Below the pieces are notes generated by a model. That model saw only the letters and a program-made list of their open reading frames with translations, did no database searches and had not been told where the DNA came from. Positions 53,548 through 61,435 of a stretch of DNA of 64,000 bases are shown piece after piece. A program made the translations under genes and the position numbers. Source of the stretch: DASRDR01 sp044867785 (GTDB taxonomy: Bacteria > Methylomirabilota > Methylomirabilia > Rokubacteriales > DASRDR01); NCBI GenBank assembly GCA_044867785.1, contig JBIOVM010000195.1, positions 12,302 to 76,301 on the forward strand, in the 5' to 3' direction. Every line of letters starts with the position of its first letter. Within the stretch, counting starts at the first letter, position 1.

Positions 53548-53727
53548 CCACGGCGAGCCGCCGTGGCTGCTCGCGGCTCCGCGCTGTGCCGGCCCGCACC
53601 CTGCGCGAGGCGGGCGCCCCGGCCGAGGCTTCCGAGAGCCACTGAGGTACACTGGCGATCGTTCCGGTGGCGCACCGTCCCGGGTGCGCCGCCTCAGGGC
53701 GACAGCGCCGGACCGAGGGAGATGGCC

Positions 53728-55332
53728 ATGCAGACGGTGGAGCGGATGCGGAGACGGCTCGGTCGAGCACTCGTCGTGGTGGGAGCGAGCGCGGCGCTCG
53801 TGGCGGCGGCCGCGGTCGTCGGCATCCAGGCCGACGCCCAAGGGCCGAAGCGTGGCGGCCGCGCCCTCGTCGTGTCGCCCCAGGAGCCGCGGACCCTCCT
53901 CCCGCACCTGGACCTCCTCACGCTCTCGCGCGAGGTCCAGCGCCTCGTCTTCGACGGTCTGCTGACGCTCGACGACAAGGGCGCCTACGTGCCCCGGCTG
54001 GCCGTGGAGGTCCCCACCGTGGACAACGGCGGCGTCAGCCCGGACGCGCGCGTCTACACCTTCAAGCTCCGGCGCGGCGTCACCTGGCAGGACGGCCAGC
54101 CGTTCACCGCGGCCGACGTCGAGTTCACCTGGAAGCTGATCACGGACGCGAAGATCCCGGTGCCGAGCCGGCTCGTCTGGGCGGACATCCAGCGCGTCGA
54201 GACGCCGGACCCGCATACCGTGCGCTTCCACTTCGCGAAGCCGATGCTCGCCTTCCTCGGCACGGTGGCTTCGGACCGTGGGTACATCGTCCCGCGCCAC
54301 CTCCTCGAGGGGAAGGACGTCCCGGCGTCCGAGCTGAACCGGAAGCCGGTCGGCACGGGGCCCTTCGTCGTGAAGGAGTGGGCAGCGGGCAGCCACGTGC
54401 TGCTCGGCCGCAACGCCGGGTACTGGGATGCCGGCAAGCCCTACCTCGACGAGGTCCTGGTCCGGATCGTCCCGGGCACCGCCGGCCAGCGGGCGGCCCG
54501 CGAGCGGCAGGAGGTGGACCTCGAACTCCACGTCCCGACCGCCGACGCGGCGGCGGTCCGGGCGCTGCCCGACTACCGGCTCGTCAGCGCTCCGACCTAT
54601 GCCTGGTGGCACTTCTGGCTGAACAACGAGGACCCGATCCTGCGCGACCGCCTCGTGCGCCAGGCGCTGGCCCACGGGCTCGACCGCGCGGGAATCACCG
54701 GGACGATCATGGGCGGGCTCGTTCAACCGCTCCACGCGGCGCTCCCACCGGCGCACTGGGCCCACAACCCCCGGGTCCGCGCGTACGCCTACGACCCGGC
54801 CCGCGCCGCGGCGCTCCTCGACGAGGCCGGATGGAAGCCGGGAGCGGGCAGCGTCCGCCAGAAGGACGGCCAGCCGCTCGTCGTCGAGGTCCTGAACATC
54901 TCGGGCGAGGCCGAGCGCCTCCAGGTCGTCCAGGTGGTCCAGGCCGGCTGGCGTCAGCTCGGCATCGACGCCCGGATCAAGAACATCGACGCGCCGGCCT
55001 TCCCACCCACCATGAACAAGGGCGAGTACCAGGCCGCGTACGGCTGGTTCGGCGAGGAGCCGGAGCCGATCTTCAACCTCTGGCTCGGGACGAACTGGCA
55101 GCGCTACCGCAACGAGTCGGCGCTCGAGCTCCTGCGCCAGGTGGTCGTGACGCCGGCCCGCGCGAAGCGCGTCGAGCTGATCCGAGCGTTCCAGGCCCAG
55201 GCCGCCGAGGACGTCCCCACCCTGCCGCTGGCGCCGCGCGTCCTCCTGAACGCGGCTCACAAGCGCCTGCACGGGTACGCGCCGAGTCCCGCGGGCAGTC
55301 TGTGGAACGCCGCCGAGTGGACGCGGGACTGA
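53728..55332 (+). CDS. Peptide/oligopeptide-type ABC substrate-binding protein, second transporter
   Basis: 534 aa from ATG 53728, seven bases after GAGGGA; the ATG two codons earlier is too close to that site. Signal peptide 'RALVVVGASAALVAAAAVVG', then family 5 features: 'LVVSPQEPRTLLPHLDLLTL', 'FKLRRGVTWQDGQPFTAADV', 'GTGPFVVKEWAAGSHVLLGR', 'NAGYWDAGKPYLDEVLVRIV'. Its sequence is clearly different from the binding protein at 47198, so the two are not a recent tandem duplicate. Precedes a DppB/DppC pair. Confidence 0.91.
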   Translation: MQTVERMRRRLGRALVVVGASAALVAAAAVVGIQADAQGPKRGGRALVVSPQEPRTLLPHLDLLTLSREVQRLVFDGLLTLDDKGAYVPRLAVEVPTVDNGGVSPDARVYTFKLRRGVTWQDGQPFTAADVEFTWKLITDAKIPVPSRLVWADIQRVETPDPHTVRFHFAKPMLAFLGTVASDRGYIVPRHLLEGKDVPASELNRKPVGTGPFVVKEWAAGSHVLLGRNAGYWDAGKPYLDEVLVRIVPGTAGQRAARERQEVDLELHVPTADAAAVRALPDYRLVSAPTYAWWHFWLNNEDPILRDRLVRQALAHGLDRAGITGTIMGGLVQPLHAALPPAHWAHNPRVRAYAYDPARAAALLDEAGWKPGAGSVRQKDGQPLVVEVLNISGEAERLQVVQVVQAGWRQLGIDARIKNIDAPAFPPTMNKGEYQAAYGWFGEEPEPIFNLWLGTNWQRYRNESALELLRQVVVTPARAKRVELIRAFQAQAAEDVPTLPLAPRVLLNAAHKRLHGYAPSPAGSLWNAAEWTRD

Positions 55333-55370
55333 GGGTTCTCGCCCGTCCGACCGACGCGTGAGGTGAGCGG

Positions 55371-56333
55371 CTGCGCTACGTCGGGAGGCGCGCCCTCGAG
55401 GCGGCCGCTCGCCTCTTCCTGATCTCGTTCCTCCTCTTCCTCGTCCTCCAGATCCCGCCCGGCGGGCCCGCCGACGTCTTCGGGGCCGATCCCTCGGTGT
55501 CGCCCGACGCGGTCGCCCGCATTCGAGCCCTGTGGGGGCTCGACGAGCCGCTGCTCGTCCAGTACGGCGTCTGGCTCCGACGCGCCCTCACCGGAAACTG
55601 GGGCCAGTCCTTCAGCGAGCGCCGCCCGGTGCTCGAGGTGGTGTGGGAGCGCCTGCCCGCGACCCTTCTGCTGACGGGCGCGGCGCTCGCCCTCTCGCTG
55701 GTGGCCGGGCTCGGTCTCGGCGCGGCGGGCGCGGTCATCCGGCATCGCGGCTGGCAGTCACTCGTCCAGGCGCTCGCCGTCGTCGGGATGAGCGTGCCCA
55801 CCTTCTGGAGCGGGATGCTGGTCCTCCTTTTCTTCTCCGCGCGCCTCGGCTGGCTGCCCTCGGGCGGCATGGCGACGATCGGCGGCGCCTTCTCGGTGGC
55901 GGACCGCGCGTGGCACCTCGCCGGGCCCGCCCTGGTCCTCGGCTCGGTGTATCTCGCCCAGTGGACGCGCTACGTCCAGTCGGGGCTCGCGGAGGTCCTC
56001 CGCGAGGACTACGTCCGGACGGGACGGGCGAAGGGGCTCGGCGGCGTCGCGCTGCTCCTCCGCCACGCCCTGCCCAATGCGGCGATCCCGCTCGTCACGG
56101 TGATCGGCCTCGAGGCGCCGCGCCTCCTCGCCGGGGCCATGGTCACCGAGGTGGTCTTCGCGTGGCCCGGGCTGGGTCGCCTCCTCACCCAGAGTCTCCT
56201 CGGACGCGACTACCCCGTCGCGATGGGAACCCTGATGCTGCTGGCCGTCGCGGTGGTCATGACGAACCTCCTCACCGACCTGGCGTACCGCTTCCTCGAT
56301 CCGCGGGTCCGGCTCATCGCGGAGCCCTCGTGA
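55371..56333 (+). CDS. Dpp-type ABC permease (DppB family), second transporter, probable CTG start
   Basis: 320 aa. The in-frame stop TGA at 55359 and the lack of ATG/GTG/TTG before the first TM helix leave CTG 55371 as the likely start; GAGGTGAGCGG just upstream would serve as ribosome site. The next usable start, GTG 55497, would delete the first TM ('LFLISFLLFLVLQIPPGGPA'). Later motifs are typical: 'WGLDEPLLVQYGVWLRRALT', EAA loop 'DYVRTGRAKGLGGVALLLRH', 'VTEVVFAWPGLGRLLTQSLL'. A sequence error at the start is the alternative explanation. Confidence 0.85.
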   Translation: MRYVGRRALEAAARLFLISFLLFLVLQIPPGGPADVFGADPSVSPDAVARIRALWGLDEPLLVQYGVWLRRALTGNWGQSFSERRPVLEVVWERLPATLLLTGAALALSLVAGLGLGAAGAVIRHRGWQSLVQALAVVGMSVPTFWSGMLVLLFFSARLGWLPSGGMATIGGAFSVADRAWHLAGPALVLGSVYLAQWTRYVQSGLAEVLREDYVRTGRAKGLGGVALLLRHALPNAAIPLVTVIGLEAPRLLAGAMVTEVVFAWPGLGRLLTQSLLGRDYPVAMGTLMLLAVAVVMTNLLTDLAYRFLDPRVRLIAEPS

Positions 56334-57166
56334 CGCGCGTGAGGCGGCTCGGGCGTCACGGCGTGGTCGTCGCGACGGCCGCCTGTCTCGGCCTGATGGC
56401 CGCGGCCGCCCTCGCGGCGCCGTGGCTCGCTTCCCGCCCTCCCGATGCCGTCGACCTTCGCGCCGTCCTCCGTCCACCGGGCGCGGCGGGCTGGCTCGGG
56501 ACCGACGACATCGGCCGCGACGTCCTGAGCCGATTGCTCCACGCAGGTCGCGCAACGCTCGCGCTCGGGGTCGGGGTCGCCGTCGTGTCGATCGGCCTGG
56601 GCGGCGTTCTTGGCGCCCTCGCCGGCTACCGGCGGGGATGGGTCGACACCGTGGTCTCGGCGGCCGTCGACGCCCTCCTGTCGCTGCCGCCGCTCGCCCT
56701 CGCGATGGTCGTCGCCGCGTTCCTCCAGCTCACGCCCCTGCGCCTGGTCCTCGTCCTCGCGGTGTTGTCCTGGACGACCGTCGCGCGGCTCGTCCGCGGG
56801 CAAGTGTTGAGTCTCGCCGAGCGGCCGTACGTCGAGGCCGCGCGTGCGCTCGGCGCCTCGCACGGCCGGGTGCTCGCCCGCCACCTCGCGCCGAACCTCC
56901 TCGCCCCGATCTTCGTCGCCGGGACGCTCATCGTAGCCAACGCCATCCTGGTCGAGTCGGCGCTGTCGTTCCTGGGCTTCGGGCTGCCGCCGCCAACCGC
57001 GACGTGGGGCGGCATGCTCCACGCGGCCCAGGTCCACTTCGCCGAGGCGCCATGGCTCGGGATCTTCCCGGGACTCGCGATCCTGACGGCGGTGGCCAGC
57101 ATCAACTTCCTGGGCGACGGACTCCAGGAGGCGCTGGATCCCCGACTCCGTCGCGAAGCGCGGTAG
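56330..57166 (+). CDS. Dpp-type ABC permease (DppC family), second transporter
   Basis: 278 aa from GTG 56330, overlapping the DppB stop (GTGA). 'GWLGTDDIGRDVLSRLLHAG' and EAA loop 'PYVEAARALGASHGRVLARH' are DppC signatures, with 'ESALSFLGFGLPPPTATWGG' near the C-terminus. No ATPase gene follows; the next genes are unrelated. Confidence 0.92.
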   Translation: MTRVRRLGRHGVVVATAACLGLMAAAALAAPWLASRPPDAVDLRAVLRPPGAAGWLGTDDIGRDVLSRLLHAGRATLALGVGVAVVSIGLGGVLGALAGYRRGWVDTVVSAAVDALLSLPPLALAMVVAAFLQLTPLRLVLVLAVLSWTTVARLVRGQVLSLAERPYVEAARALGASHGRVLARHLAPNLLAPIFVAGTLIVANAILVESALSFLGFGLPPPTATWGGMLHAAQVHFAEAPWLGIFPGLAILTAVASINFLGDGLQEALDPRLRREAR

Positions 57167-57176
57167 ACTGGGCGCT

Positions 57177-57254
57177 GGGGTCAGACTTTGCCTTCGGGAC
57201 AAAGTCGCGCCGGACCCTCCCGGAAATGCTCGCACGGCGAAGTCCGACCCGGGG
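57177..57254. repeat. Paired dispersed repeats E and F (BIME-like) upstream of cupin gene
   Basis: GGGGTCAGACTTTG at 57177-57190 and, inverted, CGAAGTCCGACCCGGGG ending at 57254, with about 45 bases between. The inner part contains further partial copies (ACAAAGTCGCGCCGGACCC). The right copy runs into GGGGAGGAGG, the ribosome site of the cupin gene at 57267. Confidence 0.65.
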
Positions 57255-57266
57255 AGGAGGCTGACG

Positions 57267-57758
57267 ATGAGCGAGCGCGATGCGGTGCGGGGTCATGCGG
57301 TCGTCGTCCAGCCGGGCGCCGGGCCGTCCTACTGGCAGCCCGAGCCCGCCAACGGGCACGCGGATCCCGCGCTCCACCCGGCGGTCACGCGCTTCGAGGG
57401 GCTGTCGATGGGATACCAGACGATCGCCCCCGGCGGGCGGATCCGCGAGCACTCCCACGGCGACCAGGTGGAGCTCCAGATCTGCTTCCGCGGCCGGGGC
57501 CGCGTGCTGGTGAACGGCGCGAGCCACGCGCTGGTGCCGGGAACGGCGTGCTTCCTCGGTTACGACGTCCGGCACGAGATCCTGAACGAGGGCGACGAGG
57601 AGCTGGTCATGCTCTGGATCGTGTCGCCTCCCGGCCTCGAGCACTTCTTCCGGGCGATCGGCCGGCCCCGCCGGCCGGGCGAGGCGGCGCCCGAGCCCTT
57701 CGCACGGCCGGCCGACGTCGTCGCGATCGAGCGCTCGCTCGGCCTCAACGACACGTGA
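57267..57758 (+). CDS. Cupin-domain protein
   Basis: 163 aa with GGGGAGGAGG upstream. A single cupin barrel: 'GGRIREHSHGDQVELQICFR' holds the His/His/Glu pattern of motif 1, and 'GTACFLGYDVRHEILNEGDE' holds motif 2 His. After the cupin a Pro/Ala-rich tail follows ('RPRRPGEAAPEPFARPADV'). Metal-binding cupins act as dioxygenases, isomerases or sensors; which one cannot be told. It is followed 6 bp later by the remnant of a lactonase-like gene. Confidence 0.85.
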   Translation: MSERDAVRGHAVVVQPGAGPSYWQPEPANGHADPALHPAVTRFEGLSMGYQTIAPGGRIREHSHGDQVELQICFRGRGRVLVNGASHALVPGTACFLGYDVRHEILNEGDEELVMLWIVSPPGLEHFFRAIGRPRRPGEAAPEPFARPADVVAIERSLGLNDT

Positions 57759-57764
57759 TCGAGG

Positions 57765-58030
57765 CACGGCCACACGCCCGGCCGCCAGTCCCTCCGCGTC
57801 CGGGCCGGCACGAGCGTCGACCTCGTCCTGGCCGCCGACGCCTGCTACACGCGCGAGAACATGGATCGCGACATCCTCCCCACCGTCCTTTGGGACGCGC
57901 CGGAGATGGCCCGGTCCTCGCGCGCCTGCGAGATCTCCGCGACCGCCAGGGCGTCACCATCGTCTTCGGCCACGACCCGGCGCAATGGGAGAAGCTGCCG
58001 CGGGCGCCCGAGCCCTTCGCCGCCGGCTGA
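57765..58030 (+). pseudogene. Remnant of a metallo-beta-lactamase-fold (AHL lactonase-like) gene: 5' deletion plus frameshift
   Basis: Two adjoining frames together encode the C-terminal third of an MBL-fold hydrolase: 'HGHTPGRQSLRVRAG', 'LAADACYTRENMDRDILPT', 'LWDAPEMARS' in the first frame, then, after a single-base loss near 57915, 'LARLRDLRDRQGVTIVFGHD' and 'PAQWEKLPRAPEPFAAG' in the next. His in 'GHTPG', Asp in 'AADACY' and His in 'FGHDP' correspond to zinc-site residues. The N-terminal HxHxDH motif and about two thirds of the gene are missing. The order 'GHTPGxQS ... DACY.REN ... GHDP..W' fits N-acyl-homoserine-lactone lactonase-like proteins. Confidence 0.82.
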
Positions 58031-58057
58031 CGTGATCCCGGCGAGGACGCGCAGACG

Positions 58058-58435
58058 GTGAACGTCGTCACCTGGTCCGTGGCCCTAGTCCCGCTGGGGT
58101 TGGCGGCGAGCCGGTGGGCGGCGACGCGCCTCGCGCCGGAGGTGCCCCCGCGCGCCGCGTGGCTCGTGGGGGTGCCGGCGTTCCTGCCGGCCTGGCTCGT
58201 CGCCTTCGTCTCGCTGCTCGGAGACGCCGGCTCGGCGGCGGGCGCCCCGCGGACCGCCTTCCTCGGCGCCTCGGCGGCCGCGATCCTGGGCGTCGTCGCG
58301 AGCGACTGGCTCCACGCCCGCGAGGAGCGGAGGGGCGCGGGGTCGCGACGGCTCGTCTGCTGGCTGCTCGGCGCCGCGTCGCTGGGTCCGGCGTGGCTCG
58401 TGGCGCTCGCCCTGGCCGCGCGGCTCGGGCGGTGA
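58058..58435 (+). CDS. Small hypothetical membrane protein
   Basis: 125 aa from GTG 58058. Three or four hydrophobic segments ('WLVGVPAFLPAWLVAFVSLL', 'FLGASAAAILGVVA', 'LLGAASLGPAWLVALALAA') and Ala/Leu/Arg-rich composition. I do not recognise a family. It lies 27 bp after the lactonase remnant, and its coding status rests on frame length and the hydrophobic pattern. Confidence 0.5.
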   Translation: MNVVTWSVALVPLGLAASRWAATRLAPEVPPRAAWLVGVPAFLPAWLVAFVSLLGDAGSAAGAPRTAFLGASAAAILGVVASDWLHAREERRGAGSRRLVCWLLGAASLGPAWLVALALAARLGR

Positions 58436-58453
58436 GCTGATCCGGCACGCGTG

Positions 58454-58459
58454 TATACT
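58454..58459 (+). promoter_or_regulatory. Candidate -10 element (TATACT) before small protein gene
   Basis: TATACT in GCGTGTATACTGATTGC, 42 bases upstream of the ATG at 58502. No convincing -35 hexamer. It stands out as AT-rich in this region and suits a monocistronic small gene ending in a strong terminator. Confidence 0.35.
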
Positions 58460-58501
58460 GATTGCGTCAACCCCGCACACCGAGCTGGCAAGGGAGAGAG
58501 A

Positions 58502-58729
58502 ATGGCACGCAAGAGCGCGAAGACCCCCGTTCCCGCCCCCGAGCAGACCGCGGAGGTGTCCACAGGCGATCGTGACGCCCTGATCGGCGCGTTCCAGGCG
58601 GGCCTGATCACCGCGTGGAAGCGGGACGCCGAGCGCGGCTATCGCCTGACGTTCGCGGGGTCCCGGGACGAGTACGTGGAGGTCGGGAAGCTGACGAGCT
58701 ACCTCGGCAAGCTCAAGCCGAGCGCCTGA
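58502..58729 (+). CDS. Small conserved-looking hypothetical protein, 75 aa
   Basis: From ATG 58502, with AGGGAGAG upstream. Lys/Ala/Pro-rich N-terminus ('MARKSAKTPVPAPEQT') and a compact globular part ('ALIGAFQAGLITAWKRDAER', 'YRLTFAGSRDEYVEVGKLTS', 'YLGKLKPSA'). No family recognised. A dedicated ribosome site, a candidate -10 and a strong terminator just after the stop make it a genuine monocistronic gene. Confidence 0.72.
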   Translation: MARKSAKTPVPAPEQTAEVSTGDRDALIGAFQAGLITAWKRDAERGYRLTFAGSRDEYVEVGKLTSYLGKLKPSA

Positions 58730-58768
58730 GCCAGGGGCGGCCGGGGCCACCCGGCCATCTCTCGAGCG

Positions 58769-58807
58769 CCGGCGCAGGGCTTCGGTCCTGCGCCGGTTCC
58801 GTTTCTT
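58769..58807 (+). terminator. Rho-independent terminator after the 75-aa protein gene
   Basis: A perfect 10-bp stem (CCGGCGCAGG / CCTGCGCCGG) with an 8-base loop containing TTCG, followed by TTCCGTTTCTT. It lies 40 bp past the stop at 58729. Confidence 0.85.
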
Positions 58808-59022
58808 GGGATCGCGCCATTCCGGAAGTCCGACGATGTTCGTGCATCCCGGCAGGTTCCGGGTTATCATGACCGACGTCTGGTTCTGACCCGCCGGTTC
58901 ACCTGGAGCCCGAGTCCTTCTCAGACCGCGCAACCCCGCCCCTGCTTCCGCACGGTGGGACGCGACACGAACACCGCGGAAGACTGGCCGGGCCCAGGCT
59001 TGCCCGAGAGGATCCACGCTCC

Positions 59023-60270
59023 ATGTCCTTCAACTCGTTCGACCTCCACCCCGATCTCCTGCGCGGTGTCACCGCGCTGGGCTTCGAAACTCCCACCCCG
59101 ATCCAGCGGGACGCGATCCCGCCCATCCTCGCCGGCCGGGACGTGCTGGCGTGCGCCATGACGGGAAGCGGCAAGACCGCGGCGTTTCTCTTGCCGGTCC
59201 TGCAGCGCCTCCTCGGCCGGCCGCGCGGCGTCACGCGCGCCCTCGTGCTGGCCCCGACCCGCGAGCTGGCGGCCCAGATCGACGAGCACCGCCGGGAGCT
59301 CGGGCGCTATACGCGGCTCACCGGCGCGGCCGTCTTCGGCGGCGTCGGCTACGCGCCGCAGGAACAGGCGCTCCGCCGCGGCGTCGACGTCCTCGTCGCC
59401 ACGCCCGGCCGCCTGCTCGATCACCTCGAGGAGCCGTACACGCGCCTCGGCGGCCTGGAGGTGCTGGTCCTCGACGAGGCGGACCGGATGCTCGACATGG
59501 GCTTTCTGCCGGACATCCGCCGCGTCCTCCGGCGCTTGCCGGCCGCCCGCCAAACGCTCTTCTTCTCGGCGACGATGCCGCCGCCGATCGTGGCGCTCGC
59601 GCGCGAGATCCTGCGGGAGCCGACGACCATCGCCGTGGAGCGTCCGGCGGCGCCGGCCGTCGGCATCACCCACAGCGTCTACCCGGTCGCCTCCGAGCTG
59701 AAGTCGCGGCTGCTCCTCGCGCTCCTCTCCCGGCCCGCCACCCGCAGCGTGCTCGCCTTCACGCGGACCAAGCATCGCGCGAACCGGCTCGCCGAGTTCC
59801 TGGCCCGGCACGGGATCCGCGCGGAGCGCATTCACGGGAACCGGAGCCAGACCCAGCGGACGCAAGCGCTGGCCGGCTTCAAGGACGGTCGCTACCAGGT
59901 GCTGGTGGCCACGGACATCGCCGCCCGAGGCATCGACATCGAGGCCCTCAGCCACGTCGTGAACTTCGACGTCCCCGCGCTGCCCGACGAGTACATCCAC
60001 CGCGTCGGCCGGACCGCGCGGATGCACGCGCGCGGCGACGCGCTCACCCTGGTCGCCCCGGGCGAGGAGGCCGACCTCCGCGCCATCGAGCGGGCCATCG
60101 GCACCCGGCTCCCCCGCCTGACGCTCCCGGACTTCGACTACGGCCAGGGAACGGGCGAGCGCCTGGAGATCCCGCTGGCCGAGCGCCTCGCCGCCATGCG
60201 AGCCCAGCGCGCCACCGCGCGCCGGAACGCGGTGGACCGACGCCGACCCGCGGCCGGAGTCACCCGGTAG
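59023..60270 (+). CDS. DEAD-box ATP-dependent RNA helicase (RhlE-like)
   Basis: 415 aa. Motifs: Q motif ('FETPTPIQRDAIPPILAGRD'), I 'AMTGSGKTAAF', Ia 'PTRELAAQ', Ib 'TPGRL', II 'VLDEADRMLDMG', III 'SATMP', IV 'VLAFTRTKHRANRLA', V 'ATDIAARGIDI', VI 'HRVGRTAR'. A short basic C-terminal tail follows ('RAQRATARRNAVDRRRPAAG'). RhlE-type helicases remodel RNA in ribosome assembly or mRNA decay. Monocistronic; the ATG is preceded by GAGAGGATCC. Confidence 0.94.
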   Translation: MSFNSFDLHPDLLRGVTALGFETPTPIQRDAIPPILAGRDVLACAMTGSGKTAAFLLPVLQRLLGRPRGVTRALVLAPTRELAAQIDEHRRELGRYTRLTGAAVFGGVGYAPQEQALRRGVDVLVATPGRLLDHLEEPYTRLGGLEVLVLDEADRMLDMGFLPDIRRVLRRLPAARQTLFFSATMPPPIVALAREILREPTTIAVERPAAPAVGITHSVYPVASELKSRLLLALLSRPATRSVLAFTRTKHRANRLAEFLARHGIRAERIHGNRSQTQRTQALAGFKDGRYQVLVATDIAARGIDIEALSHVVNFDVPALPDEYIHRVGRTARMHARGDALTLVAPGEEADLRAIERAIGTRLPRLTLPDFDYGQGTGERLEIPLAERLAAMRAQRATARRNAVDRRRPAAGVTR

Positions 60271-60273
60271 ACG

Positions 60274-61284
60274 TCACCCCGGGCGCGCGACTCCCGGGGG
60301 GCAGCAGTCGCGAGCGCACTCGTCGGGCCTCGGGCCGCTCGCCCCGAGCGCCCGGCGCTCGCTCCCCGCCACGCGCTCGTCGAGCAGCTCCCGGATCATC
60401 CGGACGAACGCCGGGTGCGTCCCCGCGGTCCCCGCCCTCACGAATCCCAGGCCGAGCGCGGCCGCGCGCGCCCCCGCCTCGACGTCGAGGTCGTAGACGA
60501 CCTCCATGTGGTCGGACACGAACCCGACCGGGGCGACGACGACGTCCGTCGCGCCTTCGCCCCGGAGCGTCACCAGGTGGTCCAGCAGGTCGGGCTCGAG
60601 CCACGGATCCCCCGGCGGCCCGCTGCGGCTCTGGTAGACGAGCGCCCACGGGAGGCGCGGAGCCCGGGCCGCCACCAGCGCGCACGTCTCGCGGAGCTGG
60701 GCGACGTAGTCCGAGCCCGCGGCCATCGCGGTTGGGATGCTGTGTGCGGTGAAGGCGATCCGCGCGGCCGCGCGGCGGCCGGGCGGCAAGGACTCGATCG
60801 CGGCGCTCAGCCGGTCCGCGTTCGCCTCCACGAACCCCGGATGGTCGTGGAAGCCGCGCAGCTTGTCGACGACCGGCGCCGCGGGCCCGACCTCGGCCCG
60901 CGCCCGTGCGATGTCGTCGAGGTACCGGCGGCAGCCCGAGTGGGAGCTGTATGCCGAGGTGACGAACGCGAGCGCCCGGCGGACGCCGTCGGCAGCCATC
61001 GCGCGGAGCGTGTCGGCGAGAAAGGGATGCCAGTTCCGGTTGCCCCAGTAGAGCGGCAGGCGCGGGCCGTGCTCCGCGAGCTCTTCGCCGAGCGCCCCCA
61101 GGAGCGCGCGGTTCTGCGCGTTGATGGGGCTCACGCCCCCGAAGCGCTCGTAGTGGCGGGCCACCTCGCGCCTCCGGGCCGGTGGGACCGGGCGGCCTTG
61201 CAGCACCCGGTCGAGGAAGGGCATGACGTCGGCCATCCCCTCCGGCCCACCGAACGACACGAGGAGGAAGGCGTCGTACGGCAC
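60274..61284 (-). CDS. hemH: Ferrochelatase
   Basis: 336 aa from GTG 61284. Ferrochelatase signatures: 'FLLVSFGGPEGMADVMPFLD', 'YERFGGVSPINAQN', 'YWGNRNWHPFLADTL', the metal-inserting His in 'VTSAYSSHSGCRRYLDD', 'FTAHSIPTAM', 'YQSRSGPPGDPWLEPDLLDH' and 'VAPVGFVSDHMEVVYDLDVE'. It inserts Fe2+ into protoporphyrin (or coproporphyrin) in the last stage of haem synthesis. The C-terminal tail is Cys-rich ('DECARDCCPPG'), reminiscent of [2Fe-2S] ligands found in some ferrochelatases. Convergent with the helicase gene, 3 bp apart. Confidence 0.93.
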   Translation of the reverse strand: MPYDAFLLVSFGGPEGMADVMPFLDRVLQGRPVPPARRREVARHYERFGGVSPINAQNRALLGALGEELAEHGPRLPLYWGNRNWHPFLADTLRAMAADGVRRALAFVTSAYSSHSGCRRYLDDIARARAEVGPAAPVVDKLRGFHDHPGFVEANADRLSAAIESLPPGRRAAARIAFTAHSIPTAMAAGSDYVAQLRETCALVAARAPRLPWALVYQSRSGPPGDPWLEPDLLDHLVTLRGEGATDVVVAPVGFVSDHMEVVYDLDVEAGARAAALGLGFVRAGTAGTHPAFVRMIRELLDERVAGSERRALGASGPRPDECARDCCPPGVARPG

Positions 61285-61435
61285 GTCAGCAGCCGAAGCG
61301 TAACACGCTCCCCGAGGACGCGGGTACACTAGGCGGGCCGTCGCCGGCTCGTGTCGCGGGGCGGCTCGCCCCCACCCGTGCCCGGGCCGATCGCGTGGAC
61401 CAGCCCGGTGTGAGACAGACAGGAGACCCGGTCCG

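Noticed and set aside
53648..53653. TACACT before the second binding-protein gene as a promoter
   Set aside because: A -10-like hexamer, but no -35 and no supporting spacing; the aspartoacylase-like gene directly upstream could supply read-through.
52834..55272. An 812-codon minus-strand open frame
   Set aside because: Antisense to the aspartoacylase-like and binding-protein genes; composition is Arg/Asp/His-rich with no recognisable motif.
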